Origin: Streptomyces sp. NBC_01591
GTDB taxonomy: Bacteria; Actinomycetota; Actinomycetes; Streptomycetales; Streptomycetaceae
NCBI RefSeq assembly: GCF_035918155.1
Contig: NZ_CP109327.1
Location: forward strand, 62,001-126,000
Direction: 5' to 3'
Length of the DNA stretch: 64,000 nucleotides
Positions 44,764-54,608 of this stretch are shown here, piece after piece. A model generated the notes under the pieces. It was not told the origin of the DNA, did no database searches, and was given only the letters and a program-made list of their open reading frames with translations. The position numbers and the translations under genes were made by a program. Within the stretch, counting starts at the first letter, position 1. Every line of letters begins with the position of its first letter.

Positions 44764-45665
44764 TCGGGCAGGGCGTCCAGGGTTCCCCGGGCCACCATGC
44801 TCACGTCACCGCCGACCCGGATGTTGTGCAGCGCGTCGGGGCGTCCCTGCGGCAGGACGGTGAGCCGGCTCGGACGGCCGGTGAAACGCCCCTGCCCCAG
44901 GGTGAACTCCTCCTCGACGGGCACAACGCCGTGCAGAGCCAGGTACGCGCCGACGCAGCCCGCCGCACTGCCGGTCGCGATGTCCTCCAGAACGCCGTCG
45001 TTGTTCCAGTGGCGACCTTCCAGTGCCTCGATGTCGAGCACGTACGCGAACTGCGCGCCGTACCGCCCGACGAGCTCCGCGAAGTCGCTGCGGACGATCC
45101 TCGCCTCGGCCAGACCCGCCACCACCGGCACGATGAGATAGCGCAAGCCGGTGGAGACGACACACAGGGGAAGGTCGGCGAGTGCCCGGGTGGGCAGATT
45201 CAGCGCCGCGGCGATCTCCGTCCTGTCCTCCGCCGGTACAGTCGCAAGGAATTCCGGCGCTCCCTGGTCGAGTTCCGCGTGGTACCCGGTGGCGGTGCGC
45301 CGGGTCGTCACCTCGACGGTCCCGCCGACCAGGCGCAACGTCCAGCGCCGCAGGCCCCGGCCGCCGTCACGCTCGTGAAGGACGGCGGCCGCGCCCAGGA
45401 CCGGATGTCCGGCGAAGTCGAGTTCCTCGAAGAGGTCGAACACCCGGGCGGTGACGTCCTGGCTCTCATCCTCACCGCGCAGGAAGATCGTCTCGAAGTG
45501 CCGGAGTTCCTGGGTGATCGCGAGCATCTGTGCGGCGGAGAGGCCGGGGACGTCGGGAAAGACGGCAAGGGAGTTGCCGGTGAACGCCTTGCTGGCAAAC
45601 ACATCGACATGGCGGTAGTGCAGGGGCGTGTGGTCTTCAGGACTGATGCGGTAGTGGCTGGTCAC
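44760..45665 (-). CDS. PhzF family phenazine biosynthesis-like isomerase
   Basis: 301 residues with the two-lobed diaminopimelate-epimerase-like fold. YRHVDVFASKAFTGNSLAVF, the catalytic Glu (E58 in ELRHFETIFL), FAGHPVLGAAAVL, then DIATGSAAGCVGAYL and FTGRPSRL are all family motifs. Only some members make phenazines; no other phz gene is near, so the substrate is probably a different metabolite. Divergent from the MocR regulator, with a 53-bp intergenic region that must hold both promoters. Confidence 0.9.
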   Translation of the reverse strand: MTSHYRISPEDHTPLHYRHVDVFASKAFTGNSLAVFPDVPGLSAAQMLAITQELRHFETIFLRGEDESQDVTARVFDLFEELDFAGHPVLGAAAVLHERDGGRGLRRWTLRLVGGTVEVTTRRTATGYHAELDQGAPEFLATVPAEDRTEIAAALNLPTRALADLPLCVVSTGLRYLIVPVVAGLAEARIVRSDFAELVGRYGAQFAYVLDIEALEGRHWNNDGVLEDIATGSAAGCVGAYLALHGVVPVEEEFTLGQGRFTGRPSRLTVLPQGRPDALHNIRVGGDVSMVARGTLDALPE

Positions 45666-45718
45666 GGCTCGACGCTAGGGCGAGACCATCCATCCGGTCA
45701 TGGTCCAATCCCAATAAA

Positions 45719-46972
45719 GTGGCCTACGTGAATGGCACGGTGTGGCACGTCCCGGCGTCACGGTTCTTCCAGTTGCTCGGCAACTGGCTCGCCGGCGACG
45801 GACCGCTCGCACGACGGTTGGCCGATGCCGTGGAGAAGGCCATCCGCGACGGTCGGCTTCCTCTCGGGGCGCGGCTTCCCGCCGAACGCCTGCTCGCCGG
45901 CGAGTTCGGTCTCGCTCGGGGCACCGTGACGATGGGCTACCAGATCCTGCGCGCCGAGCAACTGATCGTTACCCGGACCGGCTCCGGCAGCACCGTCTCC
46001 CTGCCCCGGCTGCACGAGCGCCTCTCGCCCTGGGCCAGCGACCGGGGCGAAGCAGGCAAGAACGGGGCACCGCTGGACCTCACCATCGCGGAACCCGCGG
46101 CACCCTTCGGCGAACTGCTCCAGGCCGTGAGGGAAGCGACCGACACGCTGTCCGCCACACTGTTGCGCGCCCCCTCTGAAGGCGCCGGTCCGTCGGCGCT
46201 GCGCACAGCCATCGCCGACGCCTACGAGGCCCAAGGGCTCGCGACCGACAGCGGGCACCTCCTGCTGACCAGCGGCGCCGATGTCGCGCTGAGCCTGCTC
46301 AGCGCGGCATACCTGCGGCCGAACAGCAGAGTCGTCCTGGACTCCCCCACCTATCCGGGCGCGCTCGCCCTGTTCCGGGGCGCGGGTGCCCGGCTGGTCT
46401 CCCAGCCCCTCACCCCCACCGGCTGGGACGTCCCCGCCATGGACCGTACTCTCGCGACTGCCCGGCCGTCCCTGACTTACCTGATCGCGGATTTCCACAA
46501 CCCGACGGGCCTGTTGATGGGCAAGGAGGAGCGCGCCGAACTGCGCCGGCGGTTGCACGCCCACGACACCTTGGTCGTCTTCGACGAGACCATGCGGGAC
46601 TTGGACCTGCGCGAGGGAGCCGCGCCGCCGCCGCGTATCACGTCATGCGCCGGTGACCGGCACGTCGTGTACGTGGGTTCCTTGAGCAAGTCCTTGTGGC
46701 CGGGCCTGCGCGTAGGTTGGATCCGGGCCCATCCCGACGTCACCCGGCGGCTGGCGGCGCTCCCGCTCGCGGCCGCGCTCGCCCCCTCGCCGTTCGACCA
46801 GCTCGTCGCCGCCCGGCTCCTGGAGCGCCAGCGGACGGTCCTCGGCCGCCGACGCGCCCAACTCAGGTCCCAGAGAAACTACTTGGTCGCGCGACTCGCA
46901 GGTCTTCCGTGGTGTTGTTTCCCGGTCCCGCAGGGCGGTCGGTCCCTGTGGCTCATGCTCCTCGACGCCGCC
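45719..46972 (+). pseudogene. MocR/PdxR-type GntR regulator with aminotransferase domain, 5' part
   Basis: The winged HTH (AIRDGRLPLGARLPAERLLA, LARGTVTMGYQILRAEQLI) is followed by the PLP-binding type I aminotransferase domain: LLTSGADVALSLL, YLIADFHNPTGLLM and the PLP lysine in VGSLSKSLWPGLRVGW. Coding stops making sense at LWLMLLDAA (about 46972), where IS110-C begins. The last 45 codons are at 48681-48815. MocR proteins usually control the divergent gene, here PhzF. Confidence 0.88.
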
Positions 46973-46975
46973 CCG

Positions 46976-47174
46976 TTACCTTTTCTGTGGCCCCGAAATG
47001 GGGCGCCTGGCCCCCGGGTCCGGTATGGCTGTGTGCCCCCTGTCGAAGTCGATGACCTGGGGGGTGTTGCCGCCGGGCTTCGGGGCACCGCTTGACCGCT
47101 GATGAGGGGCCTGACGACTGCCTGGTCCGGTGCAACGCCGGACCTCTTCACGGGCGGGATGTCTGCGTAACGTG
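46976..47174 (+). ncRNA. Candidate bridge RNA leader of IS110-C
   Basis: Aligns with the IS110-A leader. Stem GCCCC/GGGGC (46990-47004) replaces a T-G pair of IS110-A by C-G. C5 at 47036-47040 and G6 at 47059-47064 close an 18-nt loop with no similarity to the IS110-A loop. Conserved stems with divergent loops are what a reprogrammable guide RNA would show. Confidence 0.6.
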
Positions 47175-47246
47175 GTTGCCGGCGTGTGGTGCCGCAGGGA
47201 CGGCCGGGACGGATGCGAAAGGCACGACCGAAGAGGGGCATCGCGC

Positions 47247-48482
47247 ATGGCCGACACCGTCATCGATATCTCCGGCATAGGTCTGTTCCTCGGCCTGGAC
47301 CTGGGCAAGGAGTTCCACCACGCCCGCGGCCTGACCGGGCAGGGCAAGACCGTCCACGACAAGAAGCTGCCCAACACCGAGGCCCGCCTGCGGGAGTTGT
47401 TCGACAAGCTCAGGGCCAAGTTCGGCACCGTCCTGGTGATCGTGGACCAGGTCGCCAACATCGGCGCGCTGCCACTGACCGTGGCCCGCGCGACCGGCTG
47501 CCGGGTCGCTTACCTGCCGGGACTCTCGATGCGCCGGGCCGCCGACCTCTACCCGGGCGAAGCCAAGACCGACGCCCGCGACGCCTTCGTCATCGCCGAC
47601 ACCGCCCGGACCATGCCGCACACCCTGCGCGCGGTGGACCGCGACGACGAGAAGCTGGCCGAGCTGACCATGCTCACCGGCTACGACAACGACCTGGCCG
47701 GCGAGGTCAACCGCACCTCCAACCGGCTGCGCGGCCTGCTCTCCCAGATCCATCCCACCCTGGAGCGGGTGGTCGGCCCCCGGCTGGGCTACCCCTACAT
47801 CCTGGCCCTCCTTGAACGGCACGGCTCCCCGGCCAGGCTGAAGAAACTGGGCCACGCCCGCTGCGAGGCCCTGCTCAAGGCGCACGGCTCGCGCAAGGCC
47901 CACCACCTCACCGCGGAGATCTTCGACGCGCTTGCCGAGCAGACCGTCATCGTGCCCGGCACCGAGGCCAGCGCGCTGATCGTGCCCGGACTTGCCGCCC
48001 AGCTCGCCGCCGCCCACACCCAGCGCCGCCAGGCCGAGCAGGAGATCGCCGCCCTGCTGGAGGCCCTCCCTCTTTTCCACCTCCTGACCTCCATGCCCGG
48101 CATGGGCGTCAGGACCACCGCCGCCGTGATCGTCGCCATCGGCGACGGCACCACCTTCCCCACCGCAGGACACCTCGCCTCCTACGCCGGACTCGCCCCC
48201 GCCACCAAGTCCTCGGGCACCTCCATCCGTGGCGAGCACGCACCCCACCGCGGCAACCGACTCCTCAAACGCGCCCTCTTCCAGGCCGCGTTCGCCGCGA
48301 TCGGCTGCAAATCCGACCGCTCCTCCCGCACCTACTACGACCGTCAACGCGCACGCGGCAAGACCCACACCCAAGCGATCCTCCGCCTGGCCCGCCAACG
48401 TGTGAACGTCATCCACGCAATGATCCGCACCGGGGCCCTCTACGAACCACGAACCCCCGGCGACATCGGCCTCGCGGCCTGA
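47247..48482 (+). CDS. IS110 family transposase (IS110-C)
   Basis: 411 residues from ATG 47247 with AAGAGGGG upstream. The DEDD domain begins GLFLGLDLGKEFHHARGLTG and includes VIVDQVANIGALPLTVARAT and GEAKTDARDAFVIADTARTM. Transposase_20 follows with LLTSMPGMGVRTTAAVIVAI, LASYAGLAPATKSSGTSIRG and the serine region. The frame is intact; the element is probably active. It is the intact relative of the broken IS110-A protein. Confidence 0.93.
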   Translation: MADTVIDISGIGLFLGLDLGKEFHHARGLTGQGKTVHDKKLPNTEARLRELFDKLRAKFGTVLVIVDQVANIGALPLTVARATGCRVAYLPGLSMRRAADLYPGEAKTDARDAFVIADTARTMPHTLRAVDRDDEKLAELTMLTGYDNDLAGEVNRTSNRLRGLLSQIHPTLERVVGPRLGYPYILALLERHGSPARLKKLGHARCEALLKAHGSRKAHHLTAEIFDALAEQTVIVPGTEASALIVPGLAAQLAAAHTQRRQAEQEIAALLEALPLFHLLTSMPGMGVRTTAAVIVAIGDGTTFPTAGHLASYAGLAPATKSSGTSIRGEHAPHRGNRLLKRALFQAAFAAIGCKSDRSSRTYYDRQRARGKTHTQAILRLARQRVNVIHAMIRTGALYEPRTPGDIGLAA

Positions 48483-48526
48483 CAGCACCACCGCCCCTCC
48501 CTTCCTGACCCCATCACGCGCGCACC

Positions 48527-48613
48527 GGCACGGCCACCCCCGCCGTGCCGGCCACCGGGCTGCCCATCAGGCACCCGATCCGCCGGGAACGTCCCGCTTC
48601 GCGGGACGTTCCC
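48527..48613 (+). terminator. Two hairpins in the IS110-C right arm
   Basis: CCGGCACGG and CCGTGCCGG form one stem near 48527-48555. GGGAACGTCCCGC (48585-48597) and GCGGGACGTTCCC (48601-48613) form a perfect 13-bp stem with a 3-nt loop. They lie after the transposase stop and may terminate transcription; no T tract follows. Confidence 0.6.
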
Positions 48614-48680
48614 AAAACCAGCACCAACTCCCACGAACCGACCCTGACAGGGTTGACGAAACAGATAGGGGCACCCCCCG

Positions 48681-48815
48681 CCGGTTGGCCGACCTGGCGG
48701 CCACGCGCAACCTCGCCCTCACTCCGGGCTTCCACTTCTCTCCCGACGGCGCTCTGGATCGCTATCTGCGGCTTCCCTTCACCCTTCCGCCCGAGGCACT
48801 CGGCACCGCGGTCGC
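48681..48815 (+). pseudogene. MocR-type regulator, 3' part
   Basis: RRLADLAATRNLALTPGFHF then SPDGALDRYLRLPFTLPPEA, the usual C-terminus of MocR/PdxR proteins, continues the frame broken at 46972. It ends at about 48815, where helicase-associated sequence takes over, so the extreme C-terminus is also lost. Confidence 0.8.
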
Positions 48816-49075
48816 TACTACACCGACGGCACCCTGGAGGCGGAGCGCCTCGTGGAGCTGGAGGCATTGGGGATGGTCTGGGCCGAGCGGGACGCGGCCT
48901 GGGCGGACGGGGTGGCCGCGGCCCGGCTCTACACCGCCGCCCACGGCCACTTCCTCCCGTCGACCAGTGCGGTGTGGGCCGACTACCCGATCGGGGTCTG
49001 GGCCAAGAACGCCCGCACAGCGGCCCGCCGGGCCGCCGAGAACGACGAGCTGCGCGCGGCCGGGCGGTTGCCACC
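48813..49075 (+). pseudogene. Helicase-associated (HA) domain fragment
   Basis: Encodes YYTDGTLEAERLVELEALGM, VWAERDAAWADGVAAARLYT and AAHGHFLPSTSAVWADYPIG, a repeat unit of the helicase-associated domains carried by large actinobacterial DEAD/DEAH helicases. Both ends are lost. A second HA fragment occurs at 59105-59212. Confidence 0.7.
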
Positions 49076-49318
49076 ACCGGGCCGGCGAACCCACCCCAAC
49101 GGCGCCTCTCCGGAGTCCAGTTCCCGCACCCCGAGCGACACAGTGGCCTCCCGGACGCCGACGGCACGGGCGACCGCCCGGATCCCGCCGTGACCGAGCG
49201 ACCGGGCCTCCGCCCCTATCAACAGACGACGCTGCCGCTCGTCGAGATGCGGCAGAATCGCCCCGAACTTGGCTGACAACACGGCTGTTGCTCTTCCAAC
49301 CCACCCATGCCAGACCAA
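49075..49318 (-). pseudogene. ISAzo13-like transposase N-terminal remnant
   Basis: Minus-strand codons SAKFGAILPHLDERQRRLLI, AEARSLGHGGIRAVARAVGV and TVSLGVRELDSGEAPLGWVR align with the start of the ISAzo13 transposases next door but are clearly divergent from them. It is a remnant of an older relative. Confidence 0.7.
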
Positions 49319-49365
49319 CGAACCACCGAGCGGAAAGCCACGGGTAAAAGATCTGCACGCCCTAA

Positions 49366-51124
49366 GGGCTCGTAAAGAATCAACACGTTGGTTTGGTCTC
49401 TGTCGTGAGGGTCGCGCCGTGTGCGGTGGCGTGGACGAGGAGTCCTGCCAGGGTGCTGAGGTGTGCTGCTGGGGGCTGGGGTGTGTGCGCGTGCTGGTCC
49501 ATCAGTCGTCGGATCTCGCTGGTGGTGTGGCGGATGGTGTCCTTGCTGACGGCGAAGAGGTGGGCCAGCACGGTAGGCGGCAGAGCGAGGTTTTGTTGCA
49601 GCACGGTGGCCAGGACCCGGTCGGCCAGGTCGAGTTTGGCTTTGCGGCCGCCGCCCGGGGCCCGGCGCCGGGTGCCGCCGTCGCGTCGGGTGGCCGGGTC
49701 CTGTTTCTGCAGCGCCTGCCAGCCAGGGGTCAGGGTCTCGGTCAGCTCGGCCAGTGCGGTGCAGGTCATGCCGGTCAGCGCGGGATGTGACAGGGCACCG
49801 CGGTCGAAGACCGCCGCCGGCCCGGGCGTCGGCCTGGTGGGGTCTGCCGGGCTGGCGGGGTGGGGGTGCACGGTGTAGTTCCATTCGCCGTGGAAGGCAT
49901 GTCCGGTGACCGGCGCCGCGTTCAGCTCGGTGTCGCTGACCTTCACACCGGTGGGATAGGTGCCGGTGTCGAGTTCGGCGTGGACGGTGAGACCGGTGCG
50001 GGTGGTGGTCGCGGCGATGGACTGCACGACGACCTCGTGGCTGTTCAGCGCTCTGCCGCGCCAGTTCATGGTGATCGCGGAGAACAGCCGATGCTCCACC
50101 TTGTTCCACTTCGATGTGCCCGGCGGCATGTGGCAGACCGTGACGGCCAGGCCGGTCCGGGCGGCGAACGCGGCCAACTCGGTCTTGAAGGCCCGGGTGC
50201 GGTAGCCGTTGGAGCCGCCGGCATCGGCAGTGATCAACAGACGTCTGGCCTGCGGGTAGTCGAGGCGTCCTTGCCCGTTCCACCAACGGCGGATCGATTC
50301 GACCGCGAAGGCTGCGGTGTCGTGATCCGTACCGACATTCACCCAGCCGGTGTCCGCCGCCAGATCGTAGATGCCATAAGGCAGGGCCTTGCCCAGTGCA
50401 TCGCTGGGGAAGTCATGGACGTCAACCCGCACGGGTTCACCGGCCGGCCGCCATTGACGTCCCGCATTCTTGAAATCCCCGACGACTTCCTTCTTTTTCG
50501 TGTCCACACTGACCACCGGCTCGCCCTCCGCCTGATGGTCCTTGACCTGGTCGTTGATGTACCGGAACTGCGCGTCCCGGTCGGGGTGCTGAGCGCCCTC
50601 AAGGGTCTTGGCATTGGCCTGCAGACTGAAACCGTTCTCCCGCAGCAGCCTGCCCACGGTCGGCGCCGACGCGGTATGGCCCTGCCGCGTCAGCTCCCCG
50701 GCCAGAGACCGCAGCGACTTGGTCGTCCACCGCAGCGGCGACATCGGATCCCCCGCTCATCCGGCTCGACCAGCGCCAGCAACGCCGGAACGAGCAGCCG
50801 GTCAAGCTTCTCGGCGCTCTTGCGACCGCCGCCGTCCCGGCGGACCCGGCCATCGGGCAGTGGGTCCTCACCGCCCTCCAACTCGAAGACACCCTTCCGC
50901 ACCGTCGTCTCGCTCACCCCTGCGGCACGCGCGACGGCCCGGACCCCACCGTGCCCCAGCAGCCGGGCCTCGGCGGCCAGCGCCAGCCGCTGCTGCCGCT
51001 CATTCAGATGAGGGAACAACACTCCGAATCTCAGGGCAAGTTGGTCACGAACCTCACTCGGTATGCGCATACCACACCAACGACAGGGAGACCGTGAAGC
51101 AACGTGTTGATTCTTTACGAGCCC
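49366..51124 (-). mobile_element. ISAzo13 family element, copy 1 of a tandem pair
   Basis: 1759 bp with 25-bp perfect inverted ends starting GGGCTCGTAAAGAATCAACA. Flanked by TAA at 49363-49365 and 51125-51127; the second TAA is shared with copy 2. The two copies differ by a 2-bp GC deletion and a base change near the start codon. Confidence 0.93.
49380..51070 (-). pseudogene. ISAzo13 family transposase (copy 1)
   Basis: From ATG 51070: MRIPSEVRDQLALRFGVLFP, RAVARAAGVSETTVRKGVFE, RLLVPALLALVEPDERG. A G run (GGGGG, about 50747) is one G short of keeping frame. The continuing frame begins DPMSPLRWTTKSLRSLAGEL and includes VVSVDTKKKEVVGDFKNAGR, LLITADAGGSNGYRTRAFK, MPPGTSKWNKVEHRLFSAIT, and ends TTETKPTC at 49380. 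Asp, Asp and Glu of the DDE core are present. Either inactive or rescued by slippage. Confidence 0.85.
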
Positions 51125-51127
51125 TAA

Positions 51128-52884
51128 GGGCTCGTAAAGAATCAACACGTTGGTTTGGTCTCTGTCGTGAGGGTCGCGCCGTGTGCGGTGGCGTGGACGA
51201 GGAGTCCTGCCAGGGTGCTGAGGTGTGCTGCTGGGGGCTGGGGTGTGTGCGTGCTGGTCCATCAGTCGTCGGATCTCGCTGGTGGTGTGGCGGATGGTGT
51301 CCTTGCTGACGGCGAAGAGGTGGGCCAGCACGGTAGGCGGCAGAGCGAGGTTTTGTTGCAGCACGGTGGCCAGGACCCGGTCGGCCAGGTCGAGTTTGGC
51401 TTTGCGGCCGCCGCCCGGGGCCCGGCGCCGGGTGCCGCCGTCGCGTCGGGTGGCCGGGTCCTGTTTCTGCAGCGCCTGCCAGCCAGGGGTCAGGGTCTCG
51501 GTCAGCTCGGCCAGTGCGGTGCAGGTCATGCCGGTCAGCGCGGGATGTGACAGGGCACCGCGGTCGAAGACCGCCGCCGGCCCGGGCGTCGGCCTGGTGG
51601 GGTCTGCCGGGCTGGCGGGGTGGGGGTGCACGGTGTAGTTCCATTCGCCGTGGAAGGCATGTCCGGTGACCGGCGCCGCGTTCAGCTCGGTGTCGCTGAC
51701 CTTCACACCGGTGGGATAGGTGCCGGTGTCGAGTTCGGCGTGGACGGTGAGACCGGTGCGGGTGGTGGTCGCGGCGATGGACTGCACGACGACCTCGTGG
51801 CTGTTCAGCGCTCTGCCGCGCCAGTTCATGGTGATCGCGGAGAACAGCCGATGCTCCACCTTGTTCCACTTCGATGTGCCCGGCGGCATGTGGCAGACCG
51901 TGACGGCCAGGCCGGTCCGGGCGGCGAACGCGGCCAACTCGGTCTTGAAGGCCCGGGTGCGGTAGCCGTTGGAGCCGCCGGCATCGGCAGTGATCAACAG
52001 ACGTCTGGCCTGCGGGTAGTCGAGGCGTCCTTGCCCGTTCCACCAACGGCGGATCGATTCGACCGCGAAGGCTGCGGTGTCGTGATCCGTACCGACATTC
52101 ACCCAGCCGGTGTCCGCCGCCAGATCGTAGATGCCATAAGGCAGGGCCTTGCCCAGTGCATCGCTGGGGAAGTCATGGACGTCAACCCGCACGGGTTCAC
52201 CGGCCGGCCGCCATTGACGTCCCGCATTCTTGAAATCCCCGACGACTTCCTTCTTTTTCGTGTCCACACTGACCACCGGCTCGCCCTCCGCCTGATGGTC
52301 CTTGACCTGGTCGTTGATGTACCGGAACTGCGCGTCCCGGTCGGGGTGCTGAGCGCCCTCAAGGGTCTTGGCATTGGCCTGCAGACTGAAACCGTTCTCC
52401 CGCAGCAGCCTGCCCACGGTCGGCGCCGACGCGGTATGGCCCTGCCGCGTCAGCTCCCCGGCCAGAGACCGCAGCGACTTGGTCGTCCACCGCAGCGGCG
52501 ACATCGGATCCCCCGCTCATCCGGCTCGACCAGCGCCAGCAACGCCGGAACGAGCAGCCGGTCAAGCTTCTCGGCGCTCTTGCGACCGCCGCCGTCCCGG
52601 CGGACCCGGCCATCGGGCAGTGGGTCCTCACCGCCCTCCAACTCGAAGACACCCTTCCGCACCGTCGTCTCGCTCACCCCTGCGGCACGCGCGACGGCCC
52701 GGACCCCACCGTGCCCCAGCAGCCGGGCCTCGGCGGCCAGCGCCAGCCGCTGCTGCCGCTCATTCAGATGAGGGAACAACACTCCGAATCTCAGGGCAAG
52801 TTGGTCACGAACCTCACTCGGTATGCGCACACCACACCAACGACAGGGAGACCGTGAAGCAACGTGTTGATTCTTTACGAGCCC
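51128..52884 (-). mobile_element. ISAzo13 family element, copy 2 of a tandem pair
   Basis: 1757 bp, same inverted ends as copy 1, flanked by the shared TAA (51125-51127) and TAA at 52885-52887. IS1380 follows directly. Confidence 0.93.
51140..52830 (-). pseudogene. ISAzo13 family transposase (copy 2)
   Basis: Same protein as copy 1 with the same short G run (about 52507), but GTG replaces ATG at 52830. A 2-bp deletion near 51250 changes the C-terminal frame, so the frame runs on through the terminal repeat and into the first gene part of copy 1. Doubly damaged. Confidence 0.85.
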
Positions 52885-52887
52885 TAA

Positions 52888-54549
52888 CCTCGCGCTTTCA
52901 TGAGCGTGCTCGTCCATGCCTTGATCAAATAAGCAGAGAGTGCTTCTGACCTGCAACGATGGGACTTGTCTAGGGTCCTGTTGGCTGCACGGAAAGAAGC
53001 ACTCTCCAGGTGAGTAAGCGTATCGGGTTGTACCCACGTGTCCGCGTCGAGGGCGGCGGCAGAGGGGCGGTCTCGCAGGCCGGGGCGGTGCTGCTGGTCG
53101 AGACGGTCCGCACGTTGGGCCTGGACGATGCGATATCGGCGGCGCTGGCGCCCTGGCGCAAGCCGCGGACGATGCATGATCCGGGCAAGGTCCTGCTGGA
53201 TATCGCACTCGCGACGGCTCTGGGCGGGGACTGCCTCGCTGATGTCGCCATGCTGCGGGCCGAGGCCGACGTGTTCGGTCCAGTGGCATCGGACCCCACG
53301 GTCTCCCGGCTCATCGACGCGCTCGCCGCGGCCGGGCCGAAGGCGCTCACCGCGATCCGCGCGGCACGAGCCGAAGTGCGCACGCGAGTATGGGAGTTGG
53401 CCGGTGAAGACAATCCGGCCGCCGGTGGCAGCGTGATCGTGGACATCGACGGCGTGCTGGTGCTTGCGCACTCCGAGAAGCAGGACGCCACCGCGACCTG
53501 GAAGAAGACCTTCGGTCACCATCCGCTCGTTGCGTTCGTCGACCACGGCCAGGCCGGTTCCGGGGAACCGGTGGCCGCGCTGCTGCGGCCTGGCAACGCA
53601 GGCTCCAACACCGCGAGCGATCACATCGAAACCACCCGCCTCGCCCTGGCCCAACTGCCCAAACACCTGCGGCGGGGACGGCAGACGCTGGTCCGCACCG
53701 ACTCCGCCGAGCGGCACCCACGCCTTCCTCGACTGGCTCTCCCGCCGCGGCCGGTGGCTGTCCTACTCGGTCGGAATGACCATCACCGACGCCATCCACC
53801 AGGCTGTGCTGAAGATCCCGAAACGGGCCTGGACACCGGCCTACGACTCCGACGGCACCGAACGGCCCGGCGCCTGGGTCGCAGAGATCACCGACATGCC
53901 CGACCTGAGCACCTGGCCCAAGGGCATGCGGCTGATCGTCCGCAAGGAACGGCCACACCCCGGCGCCCAGTTGCGCTTCACCGACGTTGACGGGCTGCGA
54001 CTGACCTGCTTCGCGACCAACACAAAGGGCGGCCAGCTCGCCGACCTCGAACTGCGTCACCGCAGGCGGGCCCGCTGCGAGGACCGCATCCGAAACGCCC
54101 GCGATACCAGCCTGCGCAACCTGCCCCTGCACGACACAGCCCAGAACCGGATCTGGCTGGAGATCGTCTCCATCGCGCTCTACCTCCTCGCCTGGATGCC
54201 GATGCTCGCCCTGACAGGCGAAACCCGCCGTTGGGAGCCGAAGCGCCTCCGCCTCCGCTTGTTTTCCGCCGCCGCCCAGCTCGTGAACACCGGCCGCCGC
54301 CGCTGGCTCCGCCTGGCCGCCCGATGGCCCTGGACATCCGTGATCACCAGCGCCATGGACCGGCTCCAGGCCCTACCGAACCCCGGCTGACCAGTAAATT
54401 CACCCGTCCCAACAACCTGCACGACCACCCCGGGAGTGGAACCCGGCGCCCACCCGACGCGACAACCGGGCCACCAACATGCCCTCGCACATCCGCAACA
54501 GCAAAACGGCCCGACGGAAGAACCGACGGACCGTCATGCAAGATCGAGG
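52888..54549 (+). mobile_element. IS1380 family element with CTAA target duplication
   Basis: 1662 bp. Ends CCTCGCGCTTTCATGAG (left) and, inverted, CCTCGATCTTGCATGAC (right). CTAA at 52884-52887 and 54550-54553 is the 4-bp duplication; its left C is the last base of ISAzo13 copy 2. Confidence 0.85.
53010..54390 (+). pseudogene. IS1380 family transposase, one frameshift
   Basis: GTG 53010 starts MSKRIGLYPRVRVEGGGRGA. DDE_Tnp_1-type motifs: LLDIALATALGGDCLADVAM, Asp in VIVDIDGVLVLAHSEK, FGHHPLVAFVDHG. An extra A near 53711 shifts the frame at RTDSA-GGTHAFLDWL. The rest (LSYSVGMTITDAIHQAVLKI, PGAQLRFTDVDGLRLTCFAT, IWLEIVSIALYLLAWM) ends at 54390. Intact length about 459 residues. Confidence 0.88.
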
Positions 54550-54608
54550 CTAAGCTTGGCTTAAACCCAATACCGTTCAGTTAAGGGTCAGGGCGGTACT
54601 GTGGGGGC

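Larger units (their letters stand above)
46973..48680 (+). mobile_element. IS110-C, inserted in the MocR-type regulator
   Basis: About 1.7 kb. Left end at TTACCTTTTCTG (46976) and right end at GACGAAACAGATAGGGGCAC plus a C run (to about 48680), the same termini as IS110-A. Removing it rejoins LLDAA to RRLADLAATRNLALTPGFHF of the regulator. Leader, one intact transposase and a short hairpin-rich right arm make up the element. Confidence 0.88.

Noticed and set aside
47148..48491. A 447-codon minus-strand frame
   Set aside because: Exactly antisense to the IS110-C transposase; no domain of its own.
50690..52504. A 604-codon frame that looks like one large protein
   Set aside because: It arises because the 2-bp deletion in ISAzo13 copy 2 lets the frame read across the tandem junction into copy 1.
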